From Anolis sagrei (lineage: Eukaryota; Chordata; Lepidosauria; Squamata; Anolidae): a stretch of 64,000 nucleotides of DNA. Of this stretch, positions 1-9,449 are shown piece by piece; position 1 is the first letter of the stretch; every line of letters starts with the position of its first letter. A program made the translations under genes and the position numbers. Location of the stretch: the NCBI RefSeq assembly GCF_037176765.1, contig NC_090021.1, positions 142,748,574 to 142,812,573 of the forward strand, read 5' to 3'. The notes under the pieces were generated by a model. The model worked only from the letters and a program-made list of their open reading frames with translations, ran no database searches and was not told where the DNA came from.

Positions 1-486
1 ACCAGCGACAATCACCTCTTGCTCTTCAAGCCCACACCCAACCAATACAGCGTTTATATTGGAGGCCCTGCAGTCACGTTTATTCTTCCTGAAAAAAAGA
101 ACGCTCAGCCTGCTTGGGAACATATCTGTGTGAGCTGGGAGTCTGCCACGGGATTAGTGGCATTATGGTTGGATGGAAAACCACTGCCCCGACTGGGACT
201 CCAAAAAGGTTTCTCTATAAACAATGATGCATCTATTGTACTTGGGCAGGATCAGGATACCTTTGGGGGTGGCTTTGCTACCGACCAATCATTTGTAGGG
301 GAGATAAAGGATGTATTCCTGTGGGCTAGGGCTCTCTCTGCTGATGAAGTGTGCCGAGTCTTGAATGACTGCCCTCTCAGCAACTATTTGTCTCTGATTA
401 ACTGGCGAGGCTTAACGTATGAAATCCAGGGATATGTTGTTCTTCAGCATTGTCTTACTTCTTGCGTAAGCTCAGGAATTCTGTGA
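1..486 (+). CDS. Pentraxin (CRP/SAP-like), 3' part of the coding sequence
   Basis: Frame 1 is open from the left edge to the TGA at 484-486, so the start lies outside the window. The translation matches the C-terminal part of short pentraxins, which are secreted, calcium-dependent, pentameric acute-phase lectins. The pentraxin signature HxCxSWxS is present (H at 121-123, C at 127-129, W at 136-138). The downstream stretch with GQDQDTFGGGF corresponds to the calcium loop that reads GQEQDSFGGNF in human CRP. The DN pair matching CRP Asp60/Asn61 is present near the left edge. The position matching CRP Glu147 appears to be Ala, so calcium site 2 may be weaker. The C-terminus ends in CLTSCVSSGIL and differs from CRP. 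It could be a CRP or an SAP paralogue; squamate pentraxins cannot be sorted from this fragment. The family call is secure and the orthology is not. Confidence 0.88.
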   Translation, partial: TSDNHLLLFKPTPNQYSVYIGGPAVTFILPEKKNAQPAWEHICVSWESATGLVALWLDGKPLPRLGLQKGFSINNDASIVLGQDQDTFGGGFATDQSFVGEIKDVFLWARALSADEVCRVLNDCPLSNYLSLINWRGLTYEIQGYVVLQHCLTSCVSSGIL

Positions 487-524
487 TAATTTCATACATG
501 CATCTTCTTCATCTATGATTTTCC

Positions 525-530
525 AATAAA
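525..530 (+). other. Poly(A) signal of the pentraxin gene
   Basis: A canonical AATAAA lies about 40 bases after the pentraxin stop codon, giving a very short 3' UTR as in other short pentraxin genes. From here to about 810 I see no gene. Confidence 0.7.
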
Positions 531-810
531 GGAAGAGAGTATCCTACCCATTTTGTATTTCAATTCTTTTTAATGCTCAAAGGAAATTGTACATTTAAAA
601 ATGTGGATGAGATACAACCAAAGTGTGATCAGAACTGGGTTCCTTTGGAAAGGTGTAGATGCTTCTTGAGAGTTGAGTGGGCATCTTTGTAACAGTAACA
701 AAACTGAAGCTGAATCCCATTCCAAATCCTCATGAGACAATGGGCATGATTTCCAAATATCAATATGTATTTGGGACCTGGATCAGTGGAGAAGTGCCGA
801 ATTGGTCTGG

Positions 811-958
811 GGGCCCTTCCACACAGACCTATATCCCAGAACATCATGGCAGAAAACCCCACAATATGTGCTTTGAACTGGGTTATCTGAGTCCATACTA
901 AGATAATGTGGGATTTTCTGCCTTGACATTTTGGGATATAGGGCTGTGTGGAAGGGCT
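811..958. repeat. Hairpin MITE, family M1
   Basis: The element begins GGGCCCTTCCACACAG and ends in its inverted complement CTGTGTGGAAGGGCTC, and the two halves fold on each other. The same ends recur at more than ten places in this window (here called family M1). It is a non-autonomous DNA transposon; I cannot assign its superfamily or see a clear target duplication. Confidence 0.7.
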
Positions 959-1206
959 CTGAGTCAAAGTGCAACATTTTCTGAACTACTGAACTAGGGA
1001 CCAAATAAAATGTTATGACCAATGGAGAGACACTTTTAATAATAAAATATAATGAAAACATCAGTATCTGTACCTCCAGCCTCCTATGCCAAAACAGCAA
1101 CAACGATTCAAACCAATTTGCAATAAAACAACACTGGTCTAAACAAGGTAGCAGACCAATACAGAAAACACATTCAAACAAACATTTAAAAACAAAGACA
1201 GTGTTC

Positions 1207-1407
1207 AATGTATTGTCGAAGCCATTCATGGCTGGAATCACTGGGTTGTTGTAGGTTTTTCAGACTATATGGCCATGTTCTAGAAGCATTCTCTCTTGAC
1301 AACCTCACAATCTCTGAGGATGCTTGCCATAGATGTAGGCAAAACATCAGGAGAGAATGCTTCTAGAACATGGCCATATAGCCCAAAAAAACCTACAACA
1401 ACCCAAT
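1207..1407. mobile_element. Short Penelope-like repeat with inverted ends
   Basis: The two halves are inverted copies of the same sequence, opening with GTATTGTCGAAG and closing with CTACAACAACCC. The 10-base target duplication GACAGTGTTC flanks it (1197-1206 and 1408-1417). The right half carries a decayed hammerhead-like core: CUGAGGA is present but the GAAA box has changed. The Penelope-like assignment is inferred from the ribozyme motif and the inverted terminal repeats. Confidence 0.6.
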
Positions 1408-2118
1408 GACAGTGTTCCCATACTATCATAATGAAATGTTTCTTAATACGTATATTGCCAGTTTTATCCAGTGGAGTTGCAGCATCCAGAGATTAAAAAC
1501 AAGATCCCTAAGTAGTCATAGAACAGAGGGTGTACATGCCTTGGATTTGAATATATTTTTTAAAAAACCTAAAAAGGTGGTGAGTAGATAAAATGGGGAA
1601 ATGTCAAAAATACCACCAGAGGTTTGTATTGGATAACATATTCCTATTACACTACTTAGAGAACATAGCTTAGAAATACGGTATCATCTTTTTCTTACTA
1701 TGACTTGCAGAATCCCGCGTGCCAATTAGGGGACTGGAAGTTGTAGTCCTCAAAACACACTTTTCCAAGGTCTGTACATTACAAGACATTTGTTAAAACA
1801 TCACTCCTAATAATTCTGCATTTCAAATAATAATAATAATTACTAAAATTTCACTATCTACATCCTAACTGAAACTATGAGCTTTGTGTATACCTTCAAA
1901 TCTCCCAAACATTACTCACTGTGTCCAAAGAAGTGGGCTGTGAGTCCAGGGAATATATCTTTCACTTGCAATGCAATGCATTTGTTACTTTGCTGCAACA
2001 AAAAAATCATTCAAAAATTACTATTGGTTGAATTCTCACTTTAGAAAAGGGATGGGGGTTTGTGACCATTCAGCTATTATTGGGTATTATCTACTATTAG
2101 CAATAGCCAACGTAGCTG

Positions 2119-2138
2119 GTGGGGGGGGGGGGGGGGGA
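2119..2138 (+). repeat. Poly(G) run
   Basis: About 19 consecutive G residues. The surrounding 1,408-2,250 stretch has no gene I can support. Confidence 0.6.
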
Positions 2139-2525
2139 GTTGTTGTTCAAAAGCATCTGAAGATCCTCAGGTGCCACATCTTATCGTTGCTCTGTCTCAC
2201 TAAGGCTTGTCTCTGATGTGTCATGGTGTCATCTCCTGCATCAGACAAGACCATAATATTGTAGGCTGGATCTACACTGCCATATAATCAAGTTTCTGGA
2301 TCTAGATTATCTGTTCTGAACTGATTATATTGAGTGTATATTGCCATATAATTCAGTTCTAAGCAGATAATCCACAAAATTTGATAAAACTAGCAATTTA
2401 GAAGAGCACATGCATACTAGAAGGTTAAAAACAGCAAATCAGCATAGAGGTTTAACTTTACAGGAATACTGATACTGGATGTGTAAACTGGGCTCATGGA
2501 AAATGTTTTTCTGATCAGACCTCAG

Positions 2526-2732
2526 CCCCCTTCCGCACAGCTGTATAAAATCCACATTGAGCTGGGTTATATGACAGTGTAGACTCAGGGCCCTTCCGCG
2601 CAGCCATATAATCTAGACTATCAAGGCAGAGAATCTCACAAAGGGCCCTCACAAAGATAACCAAGTTCAAAGCAGATATTATGGATTATCTGCCTTGATA
2701 TGCTGGGTTATATGGCTGTGTGGAAGGGCCCT
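2526..2732. repeat. Hairpin MITE, family M1 (two partial copies)
   Basis: Two internal starts with CCCTTCCGCACAGC or CCCTTCCGCGCAGC precede one inverted end, GTGTGGAAGGGCCCT, at about 2718-2732. This suggests one M1 copy inserted into or beside another. A decayed relative lies at about 2256-2370. Confidence 0.6.
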
Positions 2733-2789
2733 CAGTTTGTTGTGTGCCTCGGTCATAGAGTTTTCTTGGCTAGAATTGGTGCATGTTTG

Positions 2790-2965
2790 CCTTTGCCTTC
2801 AGAGAATCATTGAAGAGTTGGAACAGACCGTATGGGCCATCCAGTCCAACCCTATTCTACCATGCAGGAAAAGCACAACCAAAGCACCCCTGACATATTG
2901 CCATCCAACCTGTTTGAAAGCCTGCAAAAGAGCTTCCTCTGAAGTTGATAGAGTGTGACTGCCGA
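2790..2965 (-). mobile_element. CR1 LINE, 3' end fragment
   Basis: In reverse orientation this matches the 3' end of the CR1 copies at 4877 and 51304, including the block GGTTGGACTGGATGGCCC read on the minus strand. It is 5'-truncated and carries no complete ORF. Confidence 0.65.
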
Positions 2966-3026
2966 AAGGTTTCTGAATGCCTTTCTAGGATTGAGTGGCG
3001 ATCTGAACCCTGCTCTCGAGTCTTAG

Positions 3027-3157
3027 GGCACATCTACAACGTTGTTATTGTTTGACACCACTTTAAACCGCCACGACTCAAGGCTATGGGATTCTGGAAG
3101 TTGTCGCTTCTCTGCCCAAGAATTCCTCATCAAGCTATAACTCCAAGGATTTCACAA
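3027..3157. repeat. Hairpin MITE, family M2
   Basis: Starts GGGCACATCTACAACG and contains TTTGACACCACTTTAAA, a block shared with copies at 7470, 48280 and 60871. It is a decayed non-autonomous DNA transposon. Confidence 0.55.
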
Positions 3158-3720
3158 GGGGCCCTTCCACACAACCATCTAATCCAGAATATCAACGCAG
3201 ATAATCCACAATATCTGCTTTAAACTGGGTTATCTGTGGGCCCTTCCACACAGCTGTATAAAATCCACATTGAACTGGATTATATAGCAGTGTGGACTCA
3301 GATTTTCAAATTCAAAGTAGATATTGTGGGTTATCTGCCTTGATATTCTGGTTTATATGGCTATGTGCCAGTTCTCCCCCGCCCCTCCCCCAGGTCCTTC
3401 CACACAGCCCTATATCCCAGAATATCAAGGCAGAAAATCCCACAATATCTGTTTTGAACTTGAATATCTGAGTTTACCCTCAGATAATGTGGGATTTCCT
3501 GCCTTGATATTCTGGGATATTGGGCTGTGTGGAAGGGACCCTGCTCTTCGGGCCTTCCACTACTGGACTAATTGTATTCATAGAGCCAGTGGATATTGTA
3601 GGTTATCTGCCTTTATATTCTGGATTTTATGGCTATGTGCCAGTACTCTCCCCCTCTTCAGGCCATCCACTACACAGGCCAGCAGTTTGAGCAATGGACT
3701 ACAACTCTAGACAAATCTCC
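3158..3720. repeat. Cluster of M1 hairpin MITEs
   Basis: At least three partial M1 copies lie head to tail, with starts near 3158, 3239 and 3393 and an inverted end near 3527-3540. The most complete copy, about 3393-3540, folds over nearly its full length. Confidence 0.6.
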
Positions 3721-3949
3721 ATTCAGGCCCCTTCTACACTGCCATATAACCCAGAATATCGAGGCAGATAATCCTCCTCATAAGGAGCCCATGGTGGCGC
3801 AGTGGGTTAAATCACTGAGCTGCTGAACTTGTTGACCTGGATTTGCAGGTTCAAATCCAGGGAGTGGCATGAGCTTCTGCTGTCAGCCCCAGCTTCTGCC
3901 AACCTAGGAGTTCGAAAACATGCAAATGTGAGTAGATCAATAGGTACCG

Positions 3950-4666
3950 GGATTGCAGCGCAGCTGACTGGGTGTCAGCTGCATTAAGATCACTACTGAC
4001 TGAAAGGTCATGAGTTCGAAGCCAGCCCGGGTCGGAGTGAGCTTCTGGCTAATTTGTGTAGCTTGTTGTGGACCTTTACAACCCGAAAGACAGTTGCATC
4101 TGTCAAGTAGGAAATTTAGGCACCACCTATGTGTGGGGAAGCTAATTTAACAAATTTACGAGGCCATGGAAAAATCTCCAACAAAAGCATGCGGGGAATG
4201 CAGAAAAAACTTCACCAGTGTCACAGATGGACGGTGAAGCGACAGCTCCCCTGGTAGCCAGAAAACTGAAATGTTAAATAGCCTCTGACTGTCTGCCTAT
4301 ATGTGTTGTGTGTCTATGGCATTGCATGTTTGCCATGTATGTGTACATTGTAATCCGCCCTGAGTCCCCTGTGGGTTTTTTTTTTTTTTGTCGTGTCAGG
4401 AGCAACCTGAGAAACTGCAAGTTGCTCCTGTTGTGAGAGAATTGGTCATCTGCAAGGACGTTGCCCAGGGGACACCTGGATGATTTGATGTTTTTTATCA
4501 TCCTTGTGGGAGGCTCCTCTCATGTCCCCACATGGGAAGCTGGAGCTGACAGAGGGAGCTCATCCGCCTCTCCCCGGATTCGAACCTGCGACCTGTCAGT
4601 CTTCAGTCCTGCCGGCACTGTGGGGTGAGAAGGGCGGAATATAAATATTGTAAATAAATAAATAAA
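3950..4666 (+). mobile_element. Squamate SINE (type B), itself split by a Sauria SINE
   Basis: Begins GGATTGCAGCGCAGCTGACT, contains a box-B-like GGTCATGAGTTCGAAGCC, and ends with a GAAGGGCGGAATATAAAT tail followed by an (AAAT)n run. The five bases TACCG flank it (3945-3949 and 4667-4671), marking insertion into SINE A. The Sauria SINE at 4376-4617 divides it. Confidence 0.65.
4376..4617 (-). mobile_element. Sauria SINE
   Basis: Read on the minus strand it has the tRNA-like head with GGTTCGAATCCGGGG and the BovB-related tail TCAGGTTGCTCCTGACACGAC followed by poly(A). A 7-base duplication CTGTGGG (4369-4375 and 4618-4624) flanks it inside SINE B. Sauria SINEs are known from squamates and are mobilised by BovB-type LINEs. 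Confidence 0.8.
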
Positions 4667-4876
4667 TACCGGTTCGGCGGGAAGGTAACAGCGCTCCATG
4701 CAGTCATGCCGGCCTCATGACCTTGGAGGTGTCTACGGACAACGCTGGCTCTTCGGCTTAGAAATGGAGATGAGCACCACACCCCAGAGTCGGACACGAC
4801 TCGACTTAATGTCAGGGGAAAACCTTTACCTAATCCTCCTCATATCTGCTTTGAACTGGGTTACCTGAGTCCAAAA

Positions 4877-5308
4877 TGATAAAAGGTCTGGAGAACAAGC
4901 CCTATGAGGAGCGGCTTAAGGAGCTGGGCATGTTTAGCCTGAAGAAGAGAAGGCTGAGAGGGGATATGATAGCCATGTATAAATATGTGAGAGGAAGCCA
5001 CAGGGAGGAGGGAGCAAGCTTGTTTTCTGCTTCCCTGGAGACTAGGACGCGGAACAATGGCTTCAAACTACAAGAGAGGAGATTCCATCTGAACATGAGG
5101 AAGAACTTCCTGACTGTGAGAGCCGTTCGGCAGTGGAACTCTCTGCCCCGGAGCGTGGTGGAGGCTCCTTCTTTGGAAGCTTTTAAGCAGAGGCTGGATG
5201 GCCATTTGTCGGGGTGATTTGAATGCAATATTCCTGCTTCTTGGCAGGGGGTTGGACTGGATGGCCCATGAGGTTTCTTCCAGCTCTTTCATTCTATGAT
5301 TCTATGAA
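4877..5308 (+). mobile_element. CR1 LINE, 3' end
   Basis: The sequence encodes the CR1 reverse-transcriptase tail (RQWNSLPRSVVEAPSLEAF) and ends with the typical GGTTGGACTGGATGGCCC stretch and a TTCTATGATTCTATG tail. It is 5'-truncated. An open frame of about 113 codons survives, so the copy is fairly young, but it is not a host gene. Confidence 0.8.
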
Positions 5309-5427
5309 ATTGAAATATATTACAGTTCGATGTGGATTTTATACAGCTGTATTGGCCAAATTGAGCCATGGCAATGAAAATTGTGTCAGACTCCATCCCT
5401 TTTCCACTGTGGGTGAGGCCTCTTCAA

Positions 5428-5525
5428 ACCCTTCAGCAGTTTGGGCCTCCAACTCCCAGAATTCCTCGCCATTGAACAAACTGGCAAGAGCTTCTGGGAG
5501 TTGGAGGCCCAAACAGCTGAAGGAG
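5428..5525. repeat. hAT-like hairpin MITE
   Basis: Inverted halves TTTGGGCCTCCAACTCCCAG and CTGGGAGTTGGAGGCCCAAA fold on each other around a short loop. It belongs to a loose group of hairpins with ACTCCCAGAA-type interiors seen at 38436, 39901 and 48535. Confidence 0.55.
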
Positions 5526-5699
5526 TTAAGAGGCGGTCCACTGTAGTCTAAATAACACAGTATTACGGCTCCTTATCCTTTACTAAAGATTGCTTATTAT
5601 TAATGTGTCACCAAAATGCACTTTTAAAAAATAATTTTAAAAAATCTTTTTTTAGTTTCTGTCATTTTTCTGAGGGGGAAAAAAGGACCCTGAGAGTAA

Positions 5700-5865
5700 T
5701 GAGGCGAAGGTCCCGCCCCTTAGCCAGCGACGTCATAATGGCGCCTGGGACGTCACTGGGCGTGGACAGGAGGGAGGGAGGGGCGCCGGTTGACGGATGT
5801 GGAGGAGTCACGCGGGCCTTCCGCCCTGATGCTGAGGTCCCGGCCGGATGTGGGGCTGCCTGGTG
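5700..5865 (+). promoter_or_regulatory. GZF1: GC-rich promoter and probable non-coding exon 1 of GZF1
   Basis: The stretch is CpG-rich in an AT-rich neighbourhood. It contains a GC box CCCGCCCC (5712-5719) and two near-consensus CRE sites, GACGTCAT (5729-5736) and GACGTCAC (5749-5756), with an ATGGCGCC element between them. A strong donor GTGAGT follows at 5866, so exon 1 likely ends at 5865. The matching acceptor is TTCACAG at 11081-11086, just 18 bases before the GZF1 start codon. I cannot see the transcription start. The assignment to GZF1 rests on strand, distance and splice sites. Confidence 0.6.
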
Positions 5866-6689
5866 GTGAGTGAGTGCGTGCGGGCGCGAGGGAGCGGGAC
5901 GTGGCCCAACGGTTTTTTGTGGCGAGGGAGGGGGAGTGGAGGAAGAGGCACTCCGCTCCCTTAGAAGGGAGGGGGGAGGATAAGGCGAGAGAGGGAAGAT
6001 CTGCTGCTGCTGTTGTTGCCTGGGCAGCGAGGGGCGGGGCCACAATTGCGTTGCCATGGGGACGGGGAGGGAGAGGTGTGGAGTACAGTAAGGCCTTGCG
6101 TGTGAGGGGTCGGGCCATGCACCCTCTTCTTCTGTGCAGCCACTGAGGGAAGGGCATTTCTCCCAGGCTGTGGGGCTGTGCAGAGCCAGAGATGTGGCTC
6201 CCAAGGCGACCCTGCCCCTCACCTTTCAAGATGGCAGGATGGGGTTGAGCAGGAAGGCCCTGGTGGACTCTTCTGTGAGACTGAAGACTAGAAGGAAAGC
6301 AATGGGAGGGCCAGGGAATGGCTTAGATGATGCCCTGTTATGCTAGGCCAGTGATGGGCAACCTTTTGAGCTTGGTGTGTCAAAATTTGCCAAATTTTGG
6401 GGTGGGGTGAACTTTGAGAAAAAAACCACATAATTTTGCAATATTTATAGTTTAAGAAAAATATATATTCCATGCTGAGTTTTGGAGTGTACAATGCTCA
6501 AACGTGCAGATGTTAAATTTGTAGAGCTTTTTACAAATTTAAGGATGGAATTAGGTTGGCTCTTATAAGGTGTACTTCTCTGTATGTGGCTGCATGTGTC
6601 ATCAAAAATAGCCATGCATGTCAGTGCTGACACGCCTGTCTTAGGTTCACCATCACGGTGCTAGGCCCACATCACTACCTCACTCTTCT

Positions 6690-7260
6690 CCACAAAGGCT
6701 GAGCTCAGGGTGAATCTACTGCGTACAGATATTACCTTCCTGCCCAAAATGGCACGACTTGTCAGGATGAGGGAGAGGGCCAGGCCCGTAGCCAGGATTT
6801 CGTTTCGGGGGGGGGGGGGCTGATTTTTTTTCAGGGGGGGTTGGGGGGCTGAGTCTGAGTGAAAGAGGGTCTAGCCTAGCAAACCTTTTGTATCATTACC
6901 CCAATACCCCCATGCATATGGGATATATTGAGTATGGTGATCAGATCATGATATGAATAAACATAACAGCCTAAATAATGCACCAGTAAGGCCTTTTCGC
7001 GAACCACCATGAGAATTTCGGGGGGGGGGGGGCTGAAGCCCCTCAAGCCCCCCCTGGCTACATGCCTGGAGAGGGCCTTCTCTGTGGTGGCCCCTCGGCT
7101 CTGGAACTCGCTCCCCAGAGATATTAGGCAAGCCCTCACCCTGGCAGTCTTCAGGAAGAGGACTGTGGAGCAGAACAGACATCTGTATGCATGTCCACTA
7201 TTGCTTCGCTCCTATTTTTATCAGTTTTATACTAATTTATGCAGTGCTTTTTATACGAAA
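6690..7260 (+). mobile_element. L2-like LINE fragment, split by a hAT element
   Basis: The right part encodes RAFSVVAPRLWNSLPRDIR, the C-terminal reverse-transcriptase motif of L2/CR1-clade LINEs. The left part, to 6780, reads into the same protein upstream. A hAT element at 6781-7068 with an 8-base duplication separates them. Apart from that insertion the copy is 5'-truncated. Confidence 0.7.
6781..7068. mobile_element. Non-autonomous hAT transposon with G-rich ends
   Basis: Terminal inverted repeats CAGGCCCGTAGCCAGG and CCTGGCTACATGCCTG lie inside a perfect 8-base duplication GAGAGGGC (6773-6780 and 7069-7076). The 8-base duplication and the CAG start are hallmarks of hAT. Long G runs sit just inside both ends. 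A second copy is at 50043-50300. No transposase is encoded. Confidence 0.8.
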
Positions 7261-7469
7261 TAATAAATAACTCCATTCCCATTAAGTTAAGTATGAAACC
7301 ATTTCCATTTTGAGGCATAAAAGTGCTTGGTAGATGCCCTCTGTGCTGCATCCCAAAATATTTTCACAGGTCCAGAGAGTGAGGTGATCGGATCCTCCGG
7401 CTATTAGGAAATGTGGGAGTTGAAGTCCAAAACACTTTGAAGAAGGGCCAAAGTTTGCCCAGGCCTGAT

Positions 7470-7640
7470 CTACACTGGGTAATGAATGCTGTTTGGCTCA
7501 ATGCTAGGGAATTAATGGGAGTTGCCATGTTAAAAGGCCTTTGGCTTTCTCTTAAGAGCGCTGGTCTCGATGCGCTCCACATCTCAGGTTTCTATAGCAT
7601 TGAGTCATGGCAGTTAAAGTAGTGTCAAATGGCATTCATT
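7470..7640. repeat. Hairpin MITE, family M2
   Basis: Contains TGAATGCTGTTTGGCTC on the left and CATGGCAGTTAAAGTAGTG on the right, matching the inverted arms of M2 copies at 48280 and 60871. Confidence 0.5.
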
Positions 7641-7659
7641 CTAGCTAGACAGATAGATC

Positions 7660-8690
7660 TGTTGCATGAGCTTGGATGAGAAGGAGTTTGACCCTAATTG
7701 GTGGAAAGATGTGAAAGATAGAGGCTGTTATTGTATTAAAGATCTGTATGTCATAAATTGGCAACTGATTCCCATAAGTAGAATAATAGAAAAAGTGGGA
7801 AATAAAAATTGGATAAAAGTATTAGGCCCATACAATAAACTTAAACAGGGGAAATATGGGGAATGAGATGCTGTGAGTTTTTCAGGCTGTATGGCCATGT
7901 TCCAGTATCATTCTCTCCTGACTTTTCACCTGCATCTATGCAGGCATCCTCAGGGGACAACCTCTGTGGGTGCATGCCACAGATGCACGTGAAACGTTAA
8001 GAGCGAATGCTCCTGGAAGATGGCCATCCAGCCTGAAAAATTCACAGCAACCCAGTGATTCTGGCCATGAAAGTCTTTGACAACACAATATGGGGAATGT
8101 TTGGACAAAGAAAGCGAGTTGGAAAGTCTATTCACAAAAGAACAGAGAACAATTAACAGGAAAAAATCTATAAAACAATGATAAAAGACATAAGAACACT
8201 ACAAACGAAATAGCAGAAGGAAACTACAGAGGAAATAAAGAAAATTGAATTGGAAAAATATAAAGAGTTAGAAAGAAAATTTGTCTGGAAATGGTACAGG
8301 ACACCAGCCCAATTAGCAAATATGGGAATAGGACTAAACCCAATATGTTGGCATTGTAAAGCCTAGAAAGGTTGTAACACCCGCATGTGGTGGGAATGCC
8401 TAAATTCAAAACCTTTTTGGGATAAGATAATTTTTAAAATGGAGAAATTATTCAAAATATCAATCCAGGTAAACATGGAATTTGTGTTAATGGCAATAAT
8501 AGGGAACAAAAGCATTGTTCAAAGAACCAAGATTTATTTAAAGCAATGATCCTAACAGGAAAGCTGGTAATAGCCTGGGGATGGAGAGATTTAAAAAATA
8601 GAAGTGGAAAAATTGGAATAACTACTTATTTGAGCAAGTCTAGATGAATATTATAGCATCATGCGGATGACAAGCTCCTTGGAAAGACTG
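7660..8690 (+). mobile_element. L1-like LINE, ORF2 C-terminal fragment
   Basis: Translations show blocks typical of the end of L1 ORF2: DPNWWKDVKDRG and WQLIPISRI on the left, and WKWYRTPAQLANMG, ICWHC and MWWECLN on the right. A Penelope-like insert at 7866-8086 separates the two parts. Frame breaks are present and it is 5'-truncated. It is not a host gene. Confidence 0.7.
7866..8086. mobile_element. Short Penelope-like repeat with inverted ends
   Basis: A perfect 13-base duplication AATATGGGGAATG flanks it (7853-7865 and 8087-8099) inside the L1 fragment. Its two halves are inverted relatives. The minus-strand half has a hammerhead-like core with CUGAGGA, a strong 6-bp helix and GAAA at about 7913-7962. 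The plus half is decayed. Confidence 0.7.
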
Positions 8691-9449
8691 TCTTGGTTAA
8701 TAAAAACAGGCTAATATCAAGTGTCAGAGGAGAAGGATCTGCTAATCCAGTGGGACTTCCTGTCCTCTGACAGCACCCCTCACATGCTTCCCCTCCCCAA
8801 TTTGCATCTCCAGTCCTCTAGAGCAGTTTTGGGACATTGCAGGAGACATCCATTCTACCACCTATTTCCACTCCAGAATGGTCACTGTTGAGCACCATCC
8901 TTACTTTTTAAACTGAATGCCTCTGGAGCTTGAAAAAAGAGCTATTTTATTGGAATGGGGAAATACACATACAAGGTTGCCGGCATGAGTAGTGAGATCC
9001 ATAAGGACCTGCATGAGAAGAAAAAGAAATTCAAAGGTAATTGAAGCAGTAGATATGGGAACAAAAATAAAATGCAGGAGCTGCTGTGCTGGATCTGATG
9101 AGATTGGGCTATGTCATCCCATCTAACACAGTGGTCCAACCCAATAGTTCTGAGAAGGGTGCAAGCAGGCCAGACAGCAATAGCATCCTGTTTTCCTATC
9201 ACTGTAATGTGTTTAGAGGCCTGTTGGAGATAGATATTTGTATATAGCCATTACAGATAGGGCTCTCTAAGAGTTGAGGAGTATGACCAGAAAAGTTAGA
9301 AAAAGACCCCTTATCTAGAACCTGAGGAAAGGAAGATGGGTCAGCAATAGACAGAAAGGGAAGAGGGTTGTAAGGATCCATTGGGTCTGGACAGCCCAAG
9401 CATCTAAAAATTACATGGAAACTGGATGTTCTTGGAAAATACTAGTAAT
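8691..9449. other. No recognisable gene (GZF1 intron 1)
   Basis: Part of the first GZF1 intron (5866-11086). I find no exon, RNA gene or classified repeat in this stretch. Confidence 0.5.

Larger units (their letters stand above)
3783..4830 (+). mobile_element. tRNA-derived squamate SINE (type A), split by later insertions
   Basis: Opens with GGAGCCCATGGTGGCGCAG, carries a box-B-like GGTTCAAATCC, and ends with the arm containing GGTCATGAGGCC-like sequence on the opposite strand and GTCGGACACGACTCGAC. Further copies of the same SINE are at 32440 and 47223. Another SINE (3950-4666) interrupts it after ATAGGTACCG and it resumes at 4667-4672. The flanking duplication is 14 bases. Confidence 0.75.
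3726..4875. repeat. M1 MITE that hosts a nest of SINEs
   Basis: The M1 sequence runs from 3726 to 3782, breaks, and resumes at 4831-4875 with GATATCTGC-type interior sequence. The break is exactly filled by a SINE flanked by the 14-base duplication TAATCCTCCTCATA (3769-3782 and 4831-4844), so M1 was here first. Confidence 0.7.

Noticed and set aside
4376-4617. tRNA-like gene
   Set aside because: The tRNA-like head belongs to a Sauria SINE with flanking duplication. The same holds for heads at 3783, 32440, 47223 and 49088.
5662-6229. Minus-strand frames of 158-186 codons over the GC-rich promoter
   Set aside because: CpG-rich sequence opens frames by chance; no conserved motif or splice support. 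A divergent transcript is possible but not shown.
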